Part shown: positions 36,813-45,058 of the stretch, one piece after another
Position numbering within the stretch: position 1 is the stretch's first letter
Layout: every line of letters starts with the position of its first letter
Assembly: GCF_008704655.1 (NCBI RefSeq)
Contig: NZ_CP023688.1
Coordinates: 620,001-684,000, forward strand
DNA from: Streptomyces rimosus
Lineage (GTDB): Bacteria; Actinomycetota; Actinomycetes; Streptomycetales; Streptomycetaceae
Length of the DNA stretch: 64,000 nt
Direction: 5' to 3'
Translations under genes and position numbers: made by a program
Notes under the pieces: model-generated
Told to the model about the DNA's origin: nothing
Database searches by the model: none
The model's input: the letters and a program-made list of their open reading frames with translations, nothing else

Positions 36813-37526
36813 TCAGGTGCCGGCCTGTACCTGGAGGCGGACCTCAGGCCGTGGATACGGGCTGTCCTGCCGTGCGTACGGGCCGGTGTTCCGGGAGATT
36901 CCGAGGATCAGCATGGATTTCGCCTTGTTCACGGCATCGATCCGGGAAACCGCGCCCAGCTTTTCGAAAACATTGCTCAAATGGCGTTTCACGGTCGCTT
37001 CGGTGATGGTGAGCCGGGCGGCGATCTGGCTGTTGCTCAGCCCGCGCGCCACGTTCTCCATTATCTGGAGCTCGCGGGCGGAGAGACGCGCCGTGGAGGT
37101 ATGCGGCAGCGCCGCCATGCTTTCTTTTGGTACGGACATGAATATCTGCCCCGGGTGACTGGTCACGCTGCGGATGGCGGCGAGCACCTCGGCGCGCCGT
37201 AAATTCTTGGTCAGAAATCCGCTCACGCGCAGTTGCAGCGCCTGCTGCACGAGCGCCGGATGATGGAACGAGGTCAAAATGATGCACTGGGAACGCGGTG
37301 ACACCCGGTGCATGGCCTCGACGCCGGAGACGACTCCGTACGGCTCCGACCCGTCCAGCAGAATGACATCGGGGCGCAGCTCGCCGGCCATGCGCACCGC
37401 CGCCTCCCCGTTGGCCAGGCCGCCGACCACCTTGATGTCCGGCTGGGCGGCGAGCACGTCGCACAGCGTCTCCCTGAGCAGGGTCTGGTCGTCGACGACG
37501 AGGACGGTGATGACTTTGTTATCCAT
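36813..37526 (-). CDS. otcG: LuxR/NarL-type response regulator OtcG with a TTA codon
   Basis: A 237-residue protein. An N-terminal receiver domain (VLVVDDQTLLRE; phosphate-accepting Asp in VILLDGSEP near 58) precedes a LuxR-type helix-turn-helix (RLSARELQIMENVARGLSNS, then TITEATVKRHLSNVFEKLG) at about 150-212. Leu109 is encoded by TTA (37202-37200), so translation should depend on the bldA tRNA. ATG 37526 has GGAGGGG. No partner histidine kinase is adjacent. Corresponds to otcG, a positive regulator next to otrA in S. rimosus. Confidence 0.82.
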   Translation of the reverse strand: MDNKVITVLVVDDQTLLRETLCDVLAAQPDIKVVGGLANGEAAVRMAGELRPDVILLDGSEPYGVVSGVEAMHRVSPRSQCIILTSFHHPALVQQALQLRVSGFLTKNLRRAEVLAAIRSVTSHPGQIFMSVPKESMAALPHTSTARLSARELQIMENVARGLSNSQIAARLTITEATVKRHLSNVFEKLGAVSRIDAVNKAKSMLILGISRNTGPYARQDSPYPRPEVRLQVQAGT

Positions 37527-38118
37527 TCGCCCCTCCAGCACACAGAAACATTTCTGCATTCTTTGGTCGGACCCGCAGGAAATTTCGGCCGGGGCCGTCC
37601 TGACGGGACAATCGGAGAGGGGACGATCGAGGAGATGGCGAGTCGCACGGTCCATGCGAGCATCGGCACCGGAATGACGGAACCCAAAAGCTTCCCCCGT
37701 GTCACCAGAAGCACCCCCACGCACCCTTTTGGCGAGCAAAAGATTTCGCATACGCCATTTACAACAGTACAGTCCGAAGCGCAGACAGAGGCAAGCATAT
37801 ACAGGTAAAAAGATCTTCTGCGCCGAATAAAGTAATGGCAAATACCACAAATTGGAACCTGTTTACACGGTGGTCCGTGGTATAAGTTGGTTGCTTCCCC
37901 GGGTACGGCTGCGGTATGCACATCCGGCACCCCTCGGCGGTGAATTGGGGCCGTTCGGCCCTTGCCTTCGCGCCGGGCTCTTGTGACGGAGTGCGCCCAC
38001 ACCCCTGCGACACCCGCCCGCGGCTGGGTATGTTGGACGCCCTACGGGCACGCCCACCTGCCAGGAGAGCGGCCTGACCCGGCGCCTCGGCGGGGTGCCC
38101 GAACGACGGGAGCAGCAC
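37527..38118. other. 592-bp non-coding border with a low-GC stretch
   Basis: I see no credible gene. Positions about 37740-37870 are strikingly AT-rich against the rest of the window and include ATACCAC and GTGGTAT inverted arms about 45 bp apart (37845-37885). The region holds the promoters of otcG and of the methyltransferase at 38119 and marks the right end of the oxytetracycline cluster. Confidence 0.55.
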
Positions 38119-38934
38119 ATGAGTCAGGACGCGCGGCCACTGTCCAACGCCGTTGACGTCAGCATCCCGAGCGTGGCGCGGATGTACGACTACTACCTCG
38201 GCGGCAAGGACAACTACGCGGTGGACCGCGCGGCGTGCGAGGAACTGGACAAGGTCGTGCCGAGCACCCGGACCCTGGCGGTCAACAACCGCCGGTTCCT
38301 GCGGCGGGTGGTCCGCTGGCTGGCGGAGGAACAGGGCGTACGGCAGTTCATCGACCACGGCTCCGGCCTGCCCACCCAGGACAACGTCCACGAGGTCGCC
38401 CAGCGGGTCGACCCGGACGCCCGGGTGGTCTACATCGACAACGACCCCATCGTGCTGGCGCACGGGCGGGCGCTGCTGGAGGAGAACCTCAACACCGCGG
38501 TCATCCAGGCCGACATGCGCGACACCGACGGCATCCTGGGGCACCCCGAGGTGGCGCGGCTGATCGACTTCGATCAGCCGGTGGCCGCGCTGTTCGTGTC
38601 CGTCCTGCACTGCATCCCCGACGAGGACGATCCCGCCGGCCTGATCAGGCGGGTCGCGGAACGCCTGGTCCCCGGCAGCTTCCTGGTCGTGTGCCAGCTC
38701 GTCAGCGAGGACCGGGCGACCCGCGACTTCGTCACCGAGTTCATGCGCGTCAACACCCAGGGCCAGTGGGGCCGGGTGCGCACGGCCGCCGAACTCGCGT
38801 CCTTCCTGGACGGCTTGGAGATCCTCGAACCGGGCCTGGTGGAAGTCTCGACCTGGAAGCCGGACGCGGACATCGGCCCCCGGCAGCTCACCCAGGAGTG
38901 GATCGAGTACGGCGGGGTGGCCCGCAAGGGTTAG
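38119..38934 (+). CDS. S-adenosyl methyltransferase of the DUF574 family
   Basis: A 271-residue protein of the actinobacterial SAM-dependent methyltransferase family PF04672. The family signature SIPSVARMYDYYLGGKDNY is at residues 14-32; FIDHGSGLPT and VYIDNDPIVLAH are the SAM-binding strands. Substrates of this abundant Streptomyces family are unknown. ATG 38119 follows GGGAGCAG. It is convergent with the XRE gene at 38962. There is no reason to place it in the oxy pathway. Confidence 0.85.
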   Translation: MSQDARPLSNAVDVSIPSVARMYDYYLGGKDNYAVDRAACEELDKVVPSTRTLAVNNRRFLRRVVRWLAEEQGVRQFIDHGSGLPTQDNVHEVAQRVDPDARVVYIDNDPIVLAHGRALLEENLNTAVIQADMRDTDGILGHPEVARLIDFDQPVAALFVSVLHCIPDEDDPAGLIRRVAERLVPGSFLVVCQLVSEDRATRDFVTEFMRVNTQGQWGRVRTAAELASFLDGLEILEPGLVEVSTWKPDADIGPRQLTQEWIEYGGVARKG

Positions 38935-38961
38935 GGACCGCCGCCGCGCGAGGACCGGCGC

Positions 38962-39867
38962 TCAGTTCTGGTCCGCGTCCTTGATCAGCTGCTCCAGGAT
39001 GGCCTGGCTCGCCCGGGGCGACTCGGCCTGGGCGCTGAGCCGGTCCATCACGGCGAGGTAGTGGTCCACGTCGTCGCGCTTGTCCAGGTAGAGCGCGCTG
39101 GTCAGCTGCTCCAGATAGACGATGTCGGGCAGGTCCGGCTCCTGGAAGCGCAGGATCGTGATCGGGCCGCCCGCCGCCGCGTGTCCGCCGAGGTGGAACG
39201 GGGCGATCTGTACAGTGACGTGGGGCAGGTGCGTCAGCTCCAACAGGTGCCGCACCTGCTCCGCCATCACGCCGGGGCCGCCGAGCGGGCGCCGCAGGGA
39301 CGCCTCGTCGATCACCGCCCACAGCCGCGGCGCACCGGGCGCGGTGAGCAGCGCCTGCCGTCGCAGCCGCAGTTCCACCCGGCGTGCGACCTCCCGCTCG
39401 GAGAGGTTCCCGAGCCGGCACACCGCGCGGGCGTAATCCGCCGTCTGCAACAGCCCCGGAATGAACTGCACTTCGTAAGTACGGATGACGGCGGCGGCCT
39501 CCTCCAGGCCGATGAGCGTCTCGAACCAGCCCGGCAGGACGTCGCTGTACTGGTGCCACCATCCGGGCGTGCTGGTCCCGCGGGCCAGCGTCAGGAATTC
39601 GGCGCGCTCGGTCTCGTCCGTGACATGATACAGCGTCAGCAGGTCGGCGACGTCGCGCTCCTTGCAGCCGACGCGCCCCAGTTCCAGGCGGCTGATCTTG
39701 GCGTGCGAGCCGCGGATGGCGTCCCCGGCGGCCTCGCGGGTGATGCCCGCCGCCTCCCGCAGCCGGCGCAGCTGCGTGCCCAGAATGATCCGCAGTACCG
39801 TCGGACCGCCCCGGGGGTGCTCGATGTGCGGGCGCGGCGGCGGGATGCGCCCTGGCTGCGCGATCAT
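38962..39867 (-). CDS. XRE regulator with DUF5753 (WhiJ-like)
   Basis: A 301-residue protein. The XRE helix-turn-helix is at about 28-85 (AGITREAAGDAIRGSHAKIS) and a DUF5753 domain fills the rest (IPGLLQTADYARAV; HVTVQIAPF). This is the WhiJ-type architecture. It follows a DUF397 gene on the same strand, with a divergent ATPase beyond, the recurrent trio that modulates development and antibiotic production in streptomycetes. Confidence 0.87.
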   Translation of the reverse strand: MIAQPGRIPPPRPHIEHPRGGPTVLRIILGTQLRRLREAAGITREAAGDAIRGSHAKISRLELGRVGCKERDVADLLTLYHVTDETERAEFLTLARGTSTPGWWHQYSDVLPGWFETLIGLEEAAAVIRTYEVQFIPGLLQTADYARAVCRLGNLSEREVARRVELRLRRQALLTAPGAPRLWAVIDEASLRRPLGGPGVMAEQVRHLLELTHLPHVTVQIAPFHLGGHAAAGGPITILRFQEPDLPDIVYLEQLTSALYLDKRDDVDHYLAVMDRLSAQAESPRASQAILEQLIKDADQN

Positions 39868-39957
39868 GCTGGCTCCCGTGTCGGTAGGGCGAACGCCCAG
39901 TGTTCCATCGCGTGCACGGTTCGTACAGCCGTGGTAACTATCCGGCCGACATATGCG

Positions 39958-40200
39958 TCAGCCGAGCCCGGCCAGGTCGTCGAAGTCTCCGTCCTTGGCC
40001 CCTTGGACGAAGGCCGCGATTTCGTCACGGGTATAGATCAGCGCCGGCCCCCCGGTATCCCGGGAGTTGCGCACCGCCACCCCTCCGTCGGTGAGAACGG
40101 CCAGCTCAACGCAGTTGCCGTTGGGGTTGCTGCGGCGGCTCTTGCGCCACACCGCACCGTCGATAGCACGGGCGCATATGCCGTTGGGCCATGACTCCAC
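39958..40200 (-). CDS. DUF397 small protein
   Basis: An 80-residue DUF397 protein (WRKSRRSNPNGNCVELAVL; the C-terminal FVQGAKDGDFDDL is typical). GTG 40200 follows GGGGAG. DUF397 proteins pair with WhiJ-like XRE/DUF5753 regulators as small partners; here it is directly upstream of one. Residues 1-12 are variable. Confidence 0.88.
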   Translation of the reverse strand: MESWPNGICARAIDGAVWRKSRRSNPNGNCVELAVLTDGGVAVRNSRDTGGPALIYTRDEIAAFVQGAKDGDFDDLAGLG

Positions 40201-40395
40201 TTGGTTCTCCCCTTGCCGGAGGTGTGCCTGCGACCGGTACGGCCCCCTGCGCGTATGGCGCGAAACAGGCGCCGCGCGGCCGTTCTTACCGATGCAATTG
40301 CAGATGTACTTGCAGCGGAAGACGGCCGACCGCGATAGTAACCCTCTCCCAACAGCGCGGCCCAGCCCCCGACATGCCCCATGGCGGAGATCGTG

Positions 40396-40890
40396 ATGAC
40401 GACCCATCCGGCACCGACCGTGCACGACGTCCTCCACGCGGAGCCGGGTCAGGACCGGCACTTCGCCGTGTGTGCGCTCAGCGGGGCCTATCGCACTCTC
40501 GCGGAAGCCCGCCGCTTCACCGCCACCACCCTCGGAGAGTGGGGCATCCACGCATCGGTCGTCTCGGATGCCACCCTGGTGGTCTCCGAGCTCGTCAGCA
40601 ACGCCCTGCGCCACGCCGCTCCCGCGCGTACGGCCGCCGAAGGGCCCGCGGCGGACGTGCCGTGCGTGGCCTGGCTGGCACTGGCGCACGAGGACTCCGG
40701 CGTCCTGTGCGCCGTCTCCGACTCCAGCCGTACGCCTCCCGCCCTCGCGCCCCCGGCTCCCTGCGCGGACAGCGGCCGGGGCCTGTGGATCGTCGACCGG
40801 ATCAGCCAGTCCTGGGGCTGGACCCCTCCGGACGCCCTGGGCAAGACGGTCTGGGCCCAGCTCCCGGCATCCGGGCCCGCCGGTGAGTAG
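40396..40890 (+). CDS. histidine-kinase-like ATPase (anti-sigma RsbW type)
   Basis: A 164-residue HATPase_c_2 domain. The N box is VVSELVSNALRHA, a degenerate G1 region is CAVSDSS and the G2 region is SGRGLWIVDRIS. It lacks the transmembrane and dimerisation parts of sensor kinases, so it is of the RsbW/AbaA-like class. ATG 40396 has GGAG seven bases upstream; an earlier in-frame ATG (40381) has none. Divergent from the DUF397-XRE pair, completing the whiJ-like trio. Confidence 0.83.
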   Translation: MTTHPAPTVHDVLHAEPGQDRHFAVCALSGAYRTLAEARRFTATTLGEWGIHASVVSDATLVVSELVSNALRHAAPARTAAEGPAADVPCVAWLALAHEDSGVLCAVSDSSRTPPALAPPAPCADSGRGLWIVDRISQSWGWTPPDALGKTVWAQLPASGPAGE

Positions 40891-40969
40891 CCGCCCTGAA
40901 AGCGGCCCGCTCCCGCCATGGGAACGGCCGGGCAGCGGAATCCGCCCGCTCCGGAACGGAGAAACCGGC

Positions 40970-41563
40970 GTGTCGGAATTCATCGTGTTCGACCTTGAGT
41001 TCACGTCATGGCCGGGCTCCCTCGAACAGGACTGGTCGGCACCGGGACAGCTCCGGGAGATCGTGCAGATCGGAGCCTTACGCCTGAACGACGACTGCTC
41101 CGTCGTCGAGGAGTACGAAGCACTGGTCCGCCCACTGGCCAACCCCCGGCTGTCGCCCTATTTCACCGACCTGACCGGGATCACGCAGGAGGACGTGGAC
41201 CAGAGAGGCCGCGCTCCGGCGGAAGCGCTCGGCGACTTCCTGGGGTTCTGCCGGGGGCTGCCCGTCCTCTCCTACGGCAACGACATGGTCGTCCTGGGAG
41301 AGAACGTGGGGTGGGCGCGGGCCCGTGGCGACGAGGTGAAGAACGGCTTTCTCTCCGCCACGTTCCTCAACATCCGGCCCTGGCTGAACTTCATCGTCCC
41401 GGAAACAGCGGACGCCAACGTGGGCCGTCTGTGGGAAGTACTGAACCTCCCCAAGCCCGCGGCAGGCAGGGAACACTCGGCCCTGTTCGACTGCTATTCC
41501 TTCACCGCGGCCCTCAAACATCTGCACGCCATGGGCCATTGGCTGCCCACGGGTTTCCTGTGA
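40970..41563 (+). CDS. DEDDh-family 3'-5' exonuclease with a TTA codon
   Basis: A 197-residue exonuclease-fold protein. The first acidic pair is FDLEFT (Asp8, Glu10), and the C-terminal AGREHSALFDCYSF supplies the His and last Asp of the DEDDh site. Similar stand-alone proteins are annotated as sporulation inhibitor KapD-like or 3'-5' exonucleases. Leu37 is TTA (41078-41080), which points to bldA-dependent translation. GTG 40970 follows ACGGAGAAA. Its target, RNA or DNA, is unknown. Confidence 0.8.
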   Translation: MSEFIVFDLEFTSWPGSLEQDWSAPGQLREIVQIGALRLNDDCSVVEEYEALVRPLANPRLSPYFTDLTGITQEDVDQRGRAPAEALGDFLGFCRGLPVLSYGNDMVVLGENVGWARARGDEVKNGFLSATFLNIRPWLNFIVPETADANVGRLWEVLNLPKPAAGREHSALFDCYSFTAALKHLHAMGHWLPTGFL

Positions 41564-41604
41564 ACGCCCGCCGGGATGTGCGGTGCGGTACGGGCGTACA
41601 CGGC

Positions 41605-42855
41605 TCACCAGCTGACCGGAAGGGTGAGAGGCGACTTGGACGGGGAGGCGTCGTCCCAGGTGGGGCTGTGTCCCTCGGCCAGGCGCAGGTGCGGGAAACG
41701 GTCCAGGAGCGTTTCCAGGCCCACGGTCAGCTCCGCCCGCGCCAGGTGGGCGCCGATGCAGTTGTGCGGGCCCCGGCCGAACGCGATGTGCGGGTTCGGC
41801 CGCCGGCACACATCGAGCCGTTCGGGCTCATCGAACACGGTCTCGTCGCGGTTGGCGGAGGCCAGTGCCGGCAGGACCGCGTCCCCCGCCCGGATCGTCT
41901 GCCCGCCCAGTTCGAAGTCCTCGGTGGCCTGCAGCACCACCACCCCGTTCATCGCCGGGACGTAGCGCAGGAACTCCTCCACCGCGCCGGGCAGCAGGCC
42001 GCGGTCGTCGCGCAGCCGGACGTACTGGTCCGGATCGGCCAGCAGCGCCAGGACGGCGTCGGACAGGAACATGGTCGTCGTGCGGTAACCGGCGACGAGC
42101 ATCGACAGCCCGAAGCTGAGCACGCTCTCCTCGTCCAGCTCGCCCCGGTCACACCTGCGGACCAGGTCGCCGAGGATGTCGTCCGCGGGCGCCCGCCGCC
42201 GTTGGACGATCAGTGACCGGACGTAGTCCCGTAGCAGCGGCGTGACCCGCCGCGCCTCCTCCACGGTGAGCAGCGCCCCCAGAGCCGCGTCCGCCATGGG
42301 CAGGTAGTAGTCGCGGTCCTCGTACGGGATGCCCACCGATTCGCACACCACCAGCAGCGGAAAGGGCTCGGTGTAACCGGCGATCAGATCGCCGGGTGCG
42401 CCGCCGTCGGCGAACTCGTCCAGCAGCCGCTCGGCGCTCCGGCGGATACGCGGCAGACGGCGCCGTACGGACCGTGCGCTGAACGCCCCGGACAGGGCCC
42501 TGCGCAGCGCCGTGTGCCGCGGGCCCTCCATCTCCATCATCGTGATCAGTTCCATGCCGTCCGGCCGGTCCTGCTCCGGCATGAAGGACCAGCCGTTGAC
42601 ACTCGGCCTGACCAGCCGTGGATCCCCGATCACCGCACGGACGTCGTCGTACCGGCTCACGAACCAACTGGGCGCGTCCGCGTCCTGGAGCCACGCCACG
42701 GGACACTCCCGGCGCAGCCGGGGGTACTCCGCGGGCGGCCCCATGGTGCCCGGCGGCGGCAGGGGCAGATCGATCGACGGCAGGGTCCCACGGGGCGGCG
42801 TTGCGGAAGGAGCAGTCGACGAGGGGCCGTCGGACGGCTGCGGCGTACTCTGCAT
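41605..42855 (-). CDS. cytochrome P450
   Basis: A 416-residue soluble bacterial P450. The heme-ligand loop is FGRGPHNCIGAHLAR (Cys near 363). The ExxR-type K-helix motif is not conspicuous by eye; EEFLRYVP is the usual segment. The I-helix reads LVAGYRTTT, with Arg where most have Glu/Asp before the Thr, so oxygen activation may be atypical. Residues 1-35 are a Pro/Ser-rich extension. It precedes nothing obvious; it lies 216 bp downstream of the 2-methylisoborneol operon on the same strand. Ferredoxin genes are absent. Confidence 0.9.
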   Translation of the reverse strand: MQSTPQPSDGPSSTAPSATPPRGTLPSIDLPLPPPGTMGPPAEYPRLRRECPVAWLQDADAPSWFVSRYDDVRAVIGDPRLVRPSVNGWSFMPEQDRPDGMELITMMEMEGPRHTALRRALSGAFSARSVRRRLPRIRRSAERLLDEFADGGAPGDLIAGYTEPFPLLVVCESVGIPYEDRDYYLPMADAALGALLTVEEARRVTPLLRDYVRSLIVQRRRAPADDILGDLVRRCDRGELDEESVLSFGLSMLVAGYRTTTMFLSDAVLALLADPDQYVRLRDDRGLLPGAVEEFLRYVPAMNGVVVLQATEDFELGGQTIRAGDAVLPALASANRDETVFDEPERLDVCRRPNPHIAFGRGPHNCIGAHLARAELTVGLETLLDRFPHLRLAEGHSPTWDDASPSKSPLTLPVSW

Positions 42856-43071
42856 CGGTCTGCCTTTCCCCGCGGAACCACTCGCGGCACGCTCGGCACA
42901 ACGCCCCGGTTCGTCAACGGATATTTCCCCCTTTCCACAGCAAGCCACACACAACCGCATCAACGGACCCGAGCCCATATAACCCGCACGGCGGACAACT
43001 CCCACGGCCCCACGGCACGCAGACCCCGCCGGGCGGCACATGGCCGGCCCGGCGGGGCGCCGTGACGTTCC

Positions 43072-43944
43072 TCAGATCCGGTCGGCGGCGATCAGCAGAT
43101 ACTGAAAGCTGCCGTTGCGGTAGGCGGTCAGAAAGGTTTCCTCAATGCCGGTGACCAGGTGGTCGGCCTGGCTGCGCAATTCCCAGTACGGGATGGTGGC
43201 CGCGGTGAGGTCCTGGACGTGCACCGGGACCAGCCGGTGGCGGGCCATCGCGCGGAAGTACGCCGACCGCGGATGGATGTCGCAGATGTAGTGGGCGTTG
43301 ATCAGGGACACCTCGCGGGAGGCGCGCCCGTAGGCGTCGTTGTAGCAGCCGGTGATCACCACATAGCGCCCGCCGCGCCGCAGCAGCCGCGCGTGCTCGG
43401 CGAACAGCAGGTCCAGCTCGACGTACATGGTCGACTCGTTGTTCCAGGACGCCGCGTACGCGCCGGTGGCGAAGCCGGTGTCGAGCATGTTGCGGTGGTG
43501 GTAGCGCACCTTGTCGTCGATGCCGCGCTTGCGGGCCTGCTCATTGGCGAAGTCGGCCTGCTTGGCGGAGATGGTGGCCCCATCGGTGTAGCAGCCGTGG
43601 CGCAGATGCGCGACCACGCTGCCGCCGCCGCGTCCGCACCCGGCGTCGAAGACACGGTCGGTGGGCGACAGCGCGCCGAGGTGGGAGGCGAGCAGTTCGG
43701 CCTGGGCGTGTTCGAGGCGGTGCAGTTCACCGGTGATGCGTTCGCGGCGCCGGACGGGGTCCGGTTCGTCCAGCACGGACCGGTCGGCGTCCCCGATGCC
43801 GTAGTGGTGGTGATACAGGTCGTCGATCTTGCCGAGTTCCAGATTGACCGGGTTCTCCTCGGTGTTCCAGTACTCGGCGACGCGCGCCTGGTACGTGGAC
43901 TGGGTCGGCATGGGGCGTGCGGTGGGGACGTGCGCAGTGGTCAA
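43072..43944 (-). CDS. geranyl diphosphate 2-C-methyltransferase
   Basis: A 290-residue SAM-dependent methyltransferase related to cyclopropane-fatty-acid and sterol methyltransferases. The SAM motif is VFDAGCGRGGGSV near residue 97, with ISAKQADFANEQA after it. It methylates C2 of geranyl diphosphate to 2-methyl-GPP, the precursor of 2-methylisoborneol. The start is a TTG at 43944, supported by AAGGAG six bases upstream; the next ATG (43911) has no site. Third gene of the operon, called mtf in earlier work. Confidence 0.9.
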   Translation of the reverse strand: MTTAHVPTARPMPTQSTYQARVAEYWNTEENPVNLELGKIDDLYHHHYGIGDADRSVLDEPDPVRRRERITGELHRLEHAQAELLASHLGALSPTDRVFDAGCGRGGGSVVAHLRHGCYTDGATISAKQADFANEQARKRGIDDKVRYHHRNMLDTGFATGAYAASWNNESTMYVELDLLFAEHARLLRRGGRYVVITGCYNDAYGRASREVSLINAHYICDIHPRSAYFRAMARHRLVPVHVQDLTAATIPYWELRSQADHLVTGIEETFLTAYRNGSFQYLLIAADRI

Positions 43945-43980
43945 CGTGACTCCTTGCCGTGGTGCAGGATCCGGATCGGC

Positions 43981-45042
43981 CTACCAGTAGTTGGGCAGGT
44001 GATAGCGGTCGGAGTTGGTGGCGTGCCACTCGTGGTTGCCGGCCACCCAGTCGGACAGGCTCCGGGTGTACCGCTCGACGAGCGGGGAGGTCCCGGCCAG
44101 CTCGGCCGCCTCCGTCTCGTACGCCTCCATGATCTGGTTGTGGATATCGACGCTCTTCAGATACGCGGCCTTCAGACCGCACTGGTCGTTGGCGGCGACC
44201 ACCTGGGGCAGGTTCAGGTGGTCCGGGTCGCTCGCCAGCTCCTTGGTGAAGGAGTACAGGTCGTTGACGATGGTCGTGGCGTTGCAGGCCAGGGCGGTGA
44301 TCCGCTGGATCTCCGGGCGGGCGTACACGGCCTCGGGCAGCTCGTAGCCGTCCACGGCGTCGACGATCGACAGGCAGGGGCGGAAGTTGTTGAACTGCCG
44401 CATCACCAGGTACTCCCCCACGCGCGGCATGTGCCGCGTCTCGGCCCAGGACGCCTCGGCGAGGTAGCCGAGGTGCAGCCGGGCCATGTCGTGGACGAAC
44501 CGGACGGTCTGGCTGGGGGTGGCGAGGGCCGCGTAATCCTTCAGGGCCCAGTAGTACGAGCGCAGGGGCCCGTCGGCCTGCACACCCTGGCGCCACTCCT
44601 CCTCCGTCTCAGGAGTGCCGTGGAACGGATCGAGAGCCGACTGCGCGATGATCAGGCGGCCGCCCAGACCACGGCGCGCGCCGCCTTTGCCCTCGTCCTC
44701 CTCGCAGTAGCAACTGTCGACGATGTTCTCGGCCAGCAGCAGTTTGCCCGCGACGGTGAGGCGTTCCAGGTCGGCCGCCGCGGGATGTTGCAGGACGACG
44801 GCCCGGCCGACCTGGAAGTCGGTGAAGTCGCCCGACCACTTCGAGGGGAACAGGTCCAGCCGGCGAGCCCACTCCTCCAGCCTGCGGTCGATTTCCGCGG
44901 CCTTCTCCGGGTCGGCCGGCGCGACGGAACGGTACCTCAGCCCGGGGACGGCGCCGCCGCGCCGGGTCGGCCGGGCGCGGGCGAGGCTGGGTGGGCCGGG
45001 CAGCTTGAACGCGGTGGCGGTTTCGGTGGCGGGTGTGGTCAT
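43981..45042 (-). CDS. 2-methylisoborneol synthase (class I terpene cyclase)
   Basis: A 353-residue monoterpene cyclase converting 2-methyl-GPP to 2-methylisoborneol. The Mg-binding NSE triad NDLYSFTKEL is intact. The aspartate-rich motif reads VDSCYCEED, with Ser where a second Asp is common. Residues 1-38 are a disordered Pro/Ala/Arg-rich tail; in characterised homologues this tail targets the enzyme into an encapsulin shell. ATG 45042 follows GGAGTACGG. It lies 16 bp from the encapsulin gene. Named tpc in earlier work. Confidence 0.92.
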   Translation of the reverse strand: MTTPATETATAFKLPGPPSLARARPTRRGGAVPGLRYRSVAPADPEKAAEIDRRLEEWARRLDLFPSKWSGDFTDFQVGRAVVLQHPAAADLERLTVAGKLLLAENIVDSCYCEEDEGKGGARRGLGGRLIIAQSALDPFHGTPETEEEWRQGVQADGPLRSYYWALKDYAALATPSQTVRFVHDMARLHLGYLAEASWAETRHMPRVGEYLVMRQFNNFRPCLSIVDAVDGYELPEAVYARPEIQRITALACNATTIVNDLYSFTKELASDPDHLNLPQVVAANDQCGLKAAYLKSVDIHNQIMEAYETEAAELAGTSPLVERYTRSLSDWVAGNHEWHATNSDRYHLPNYW

Positions 45043-45058
45043 GTCCGTACTCCACTGG

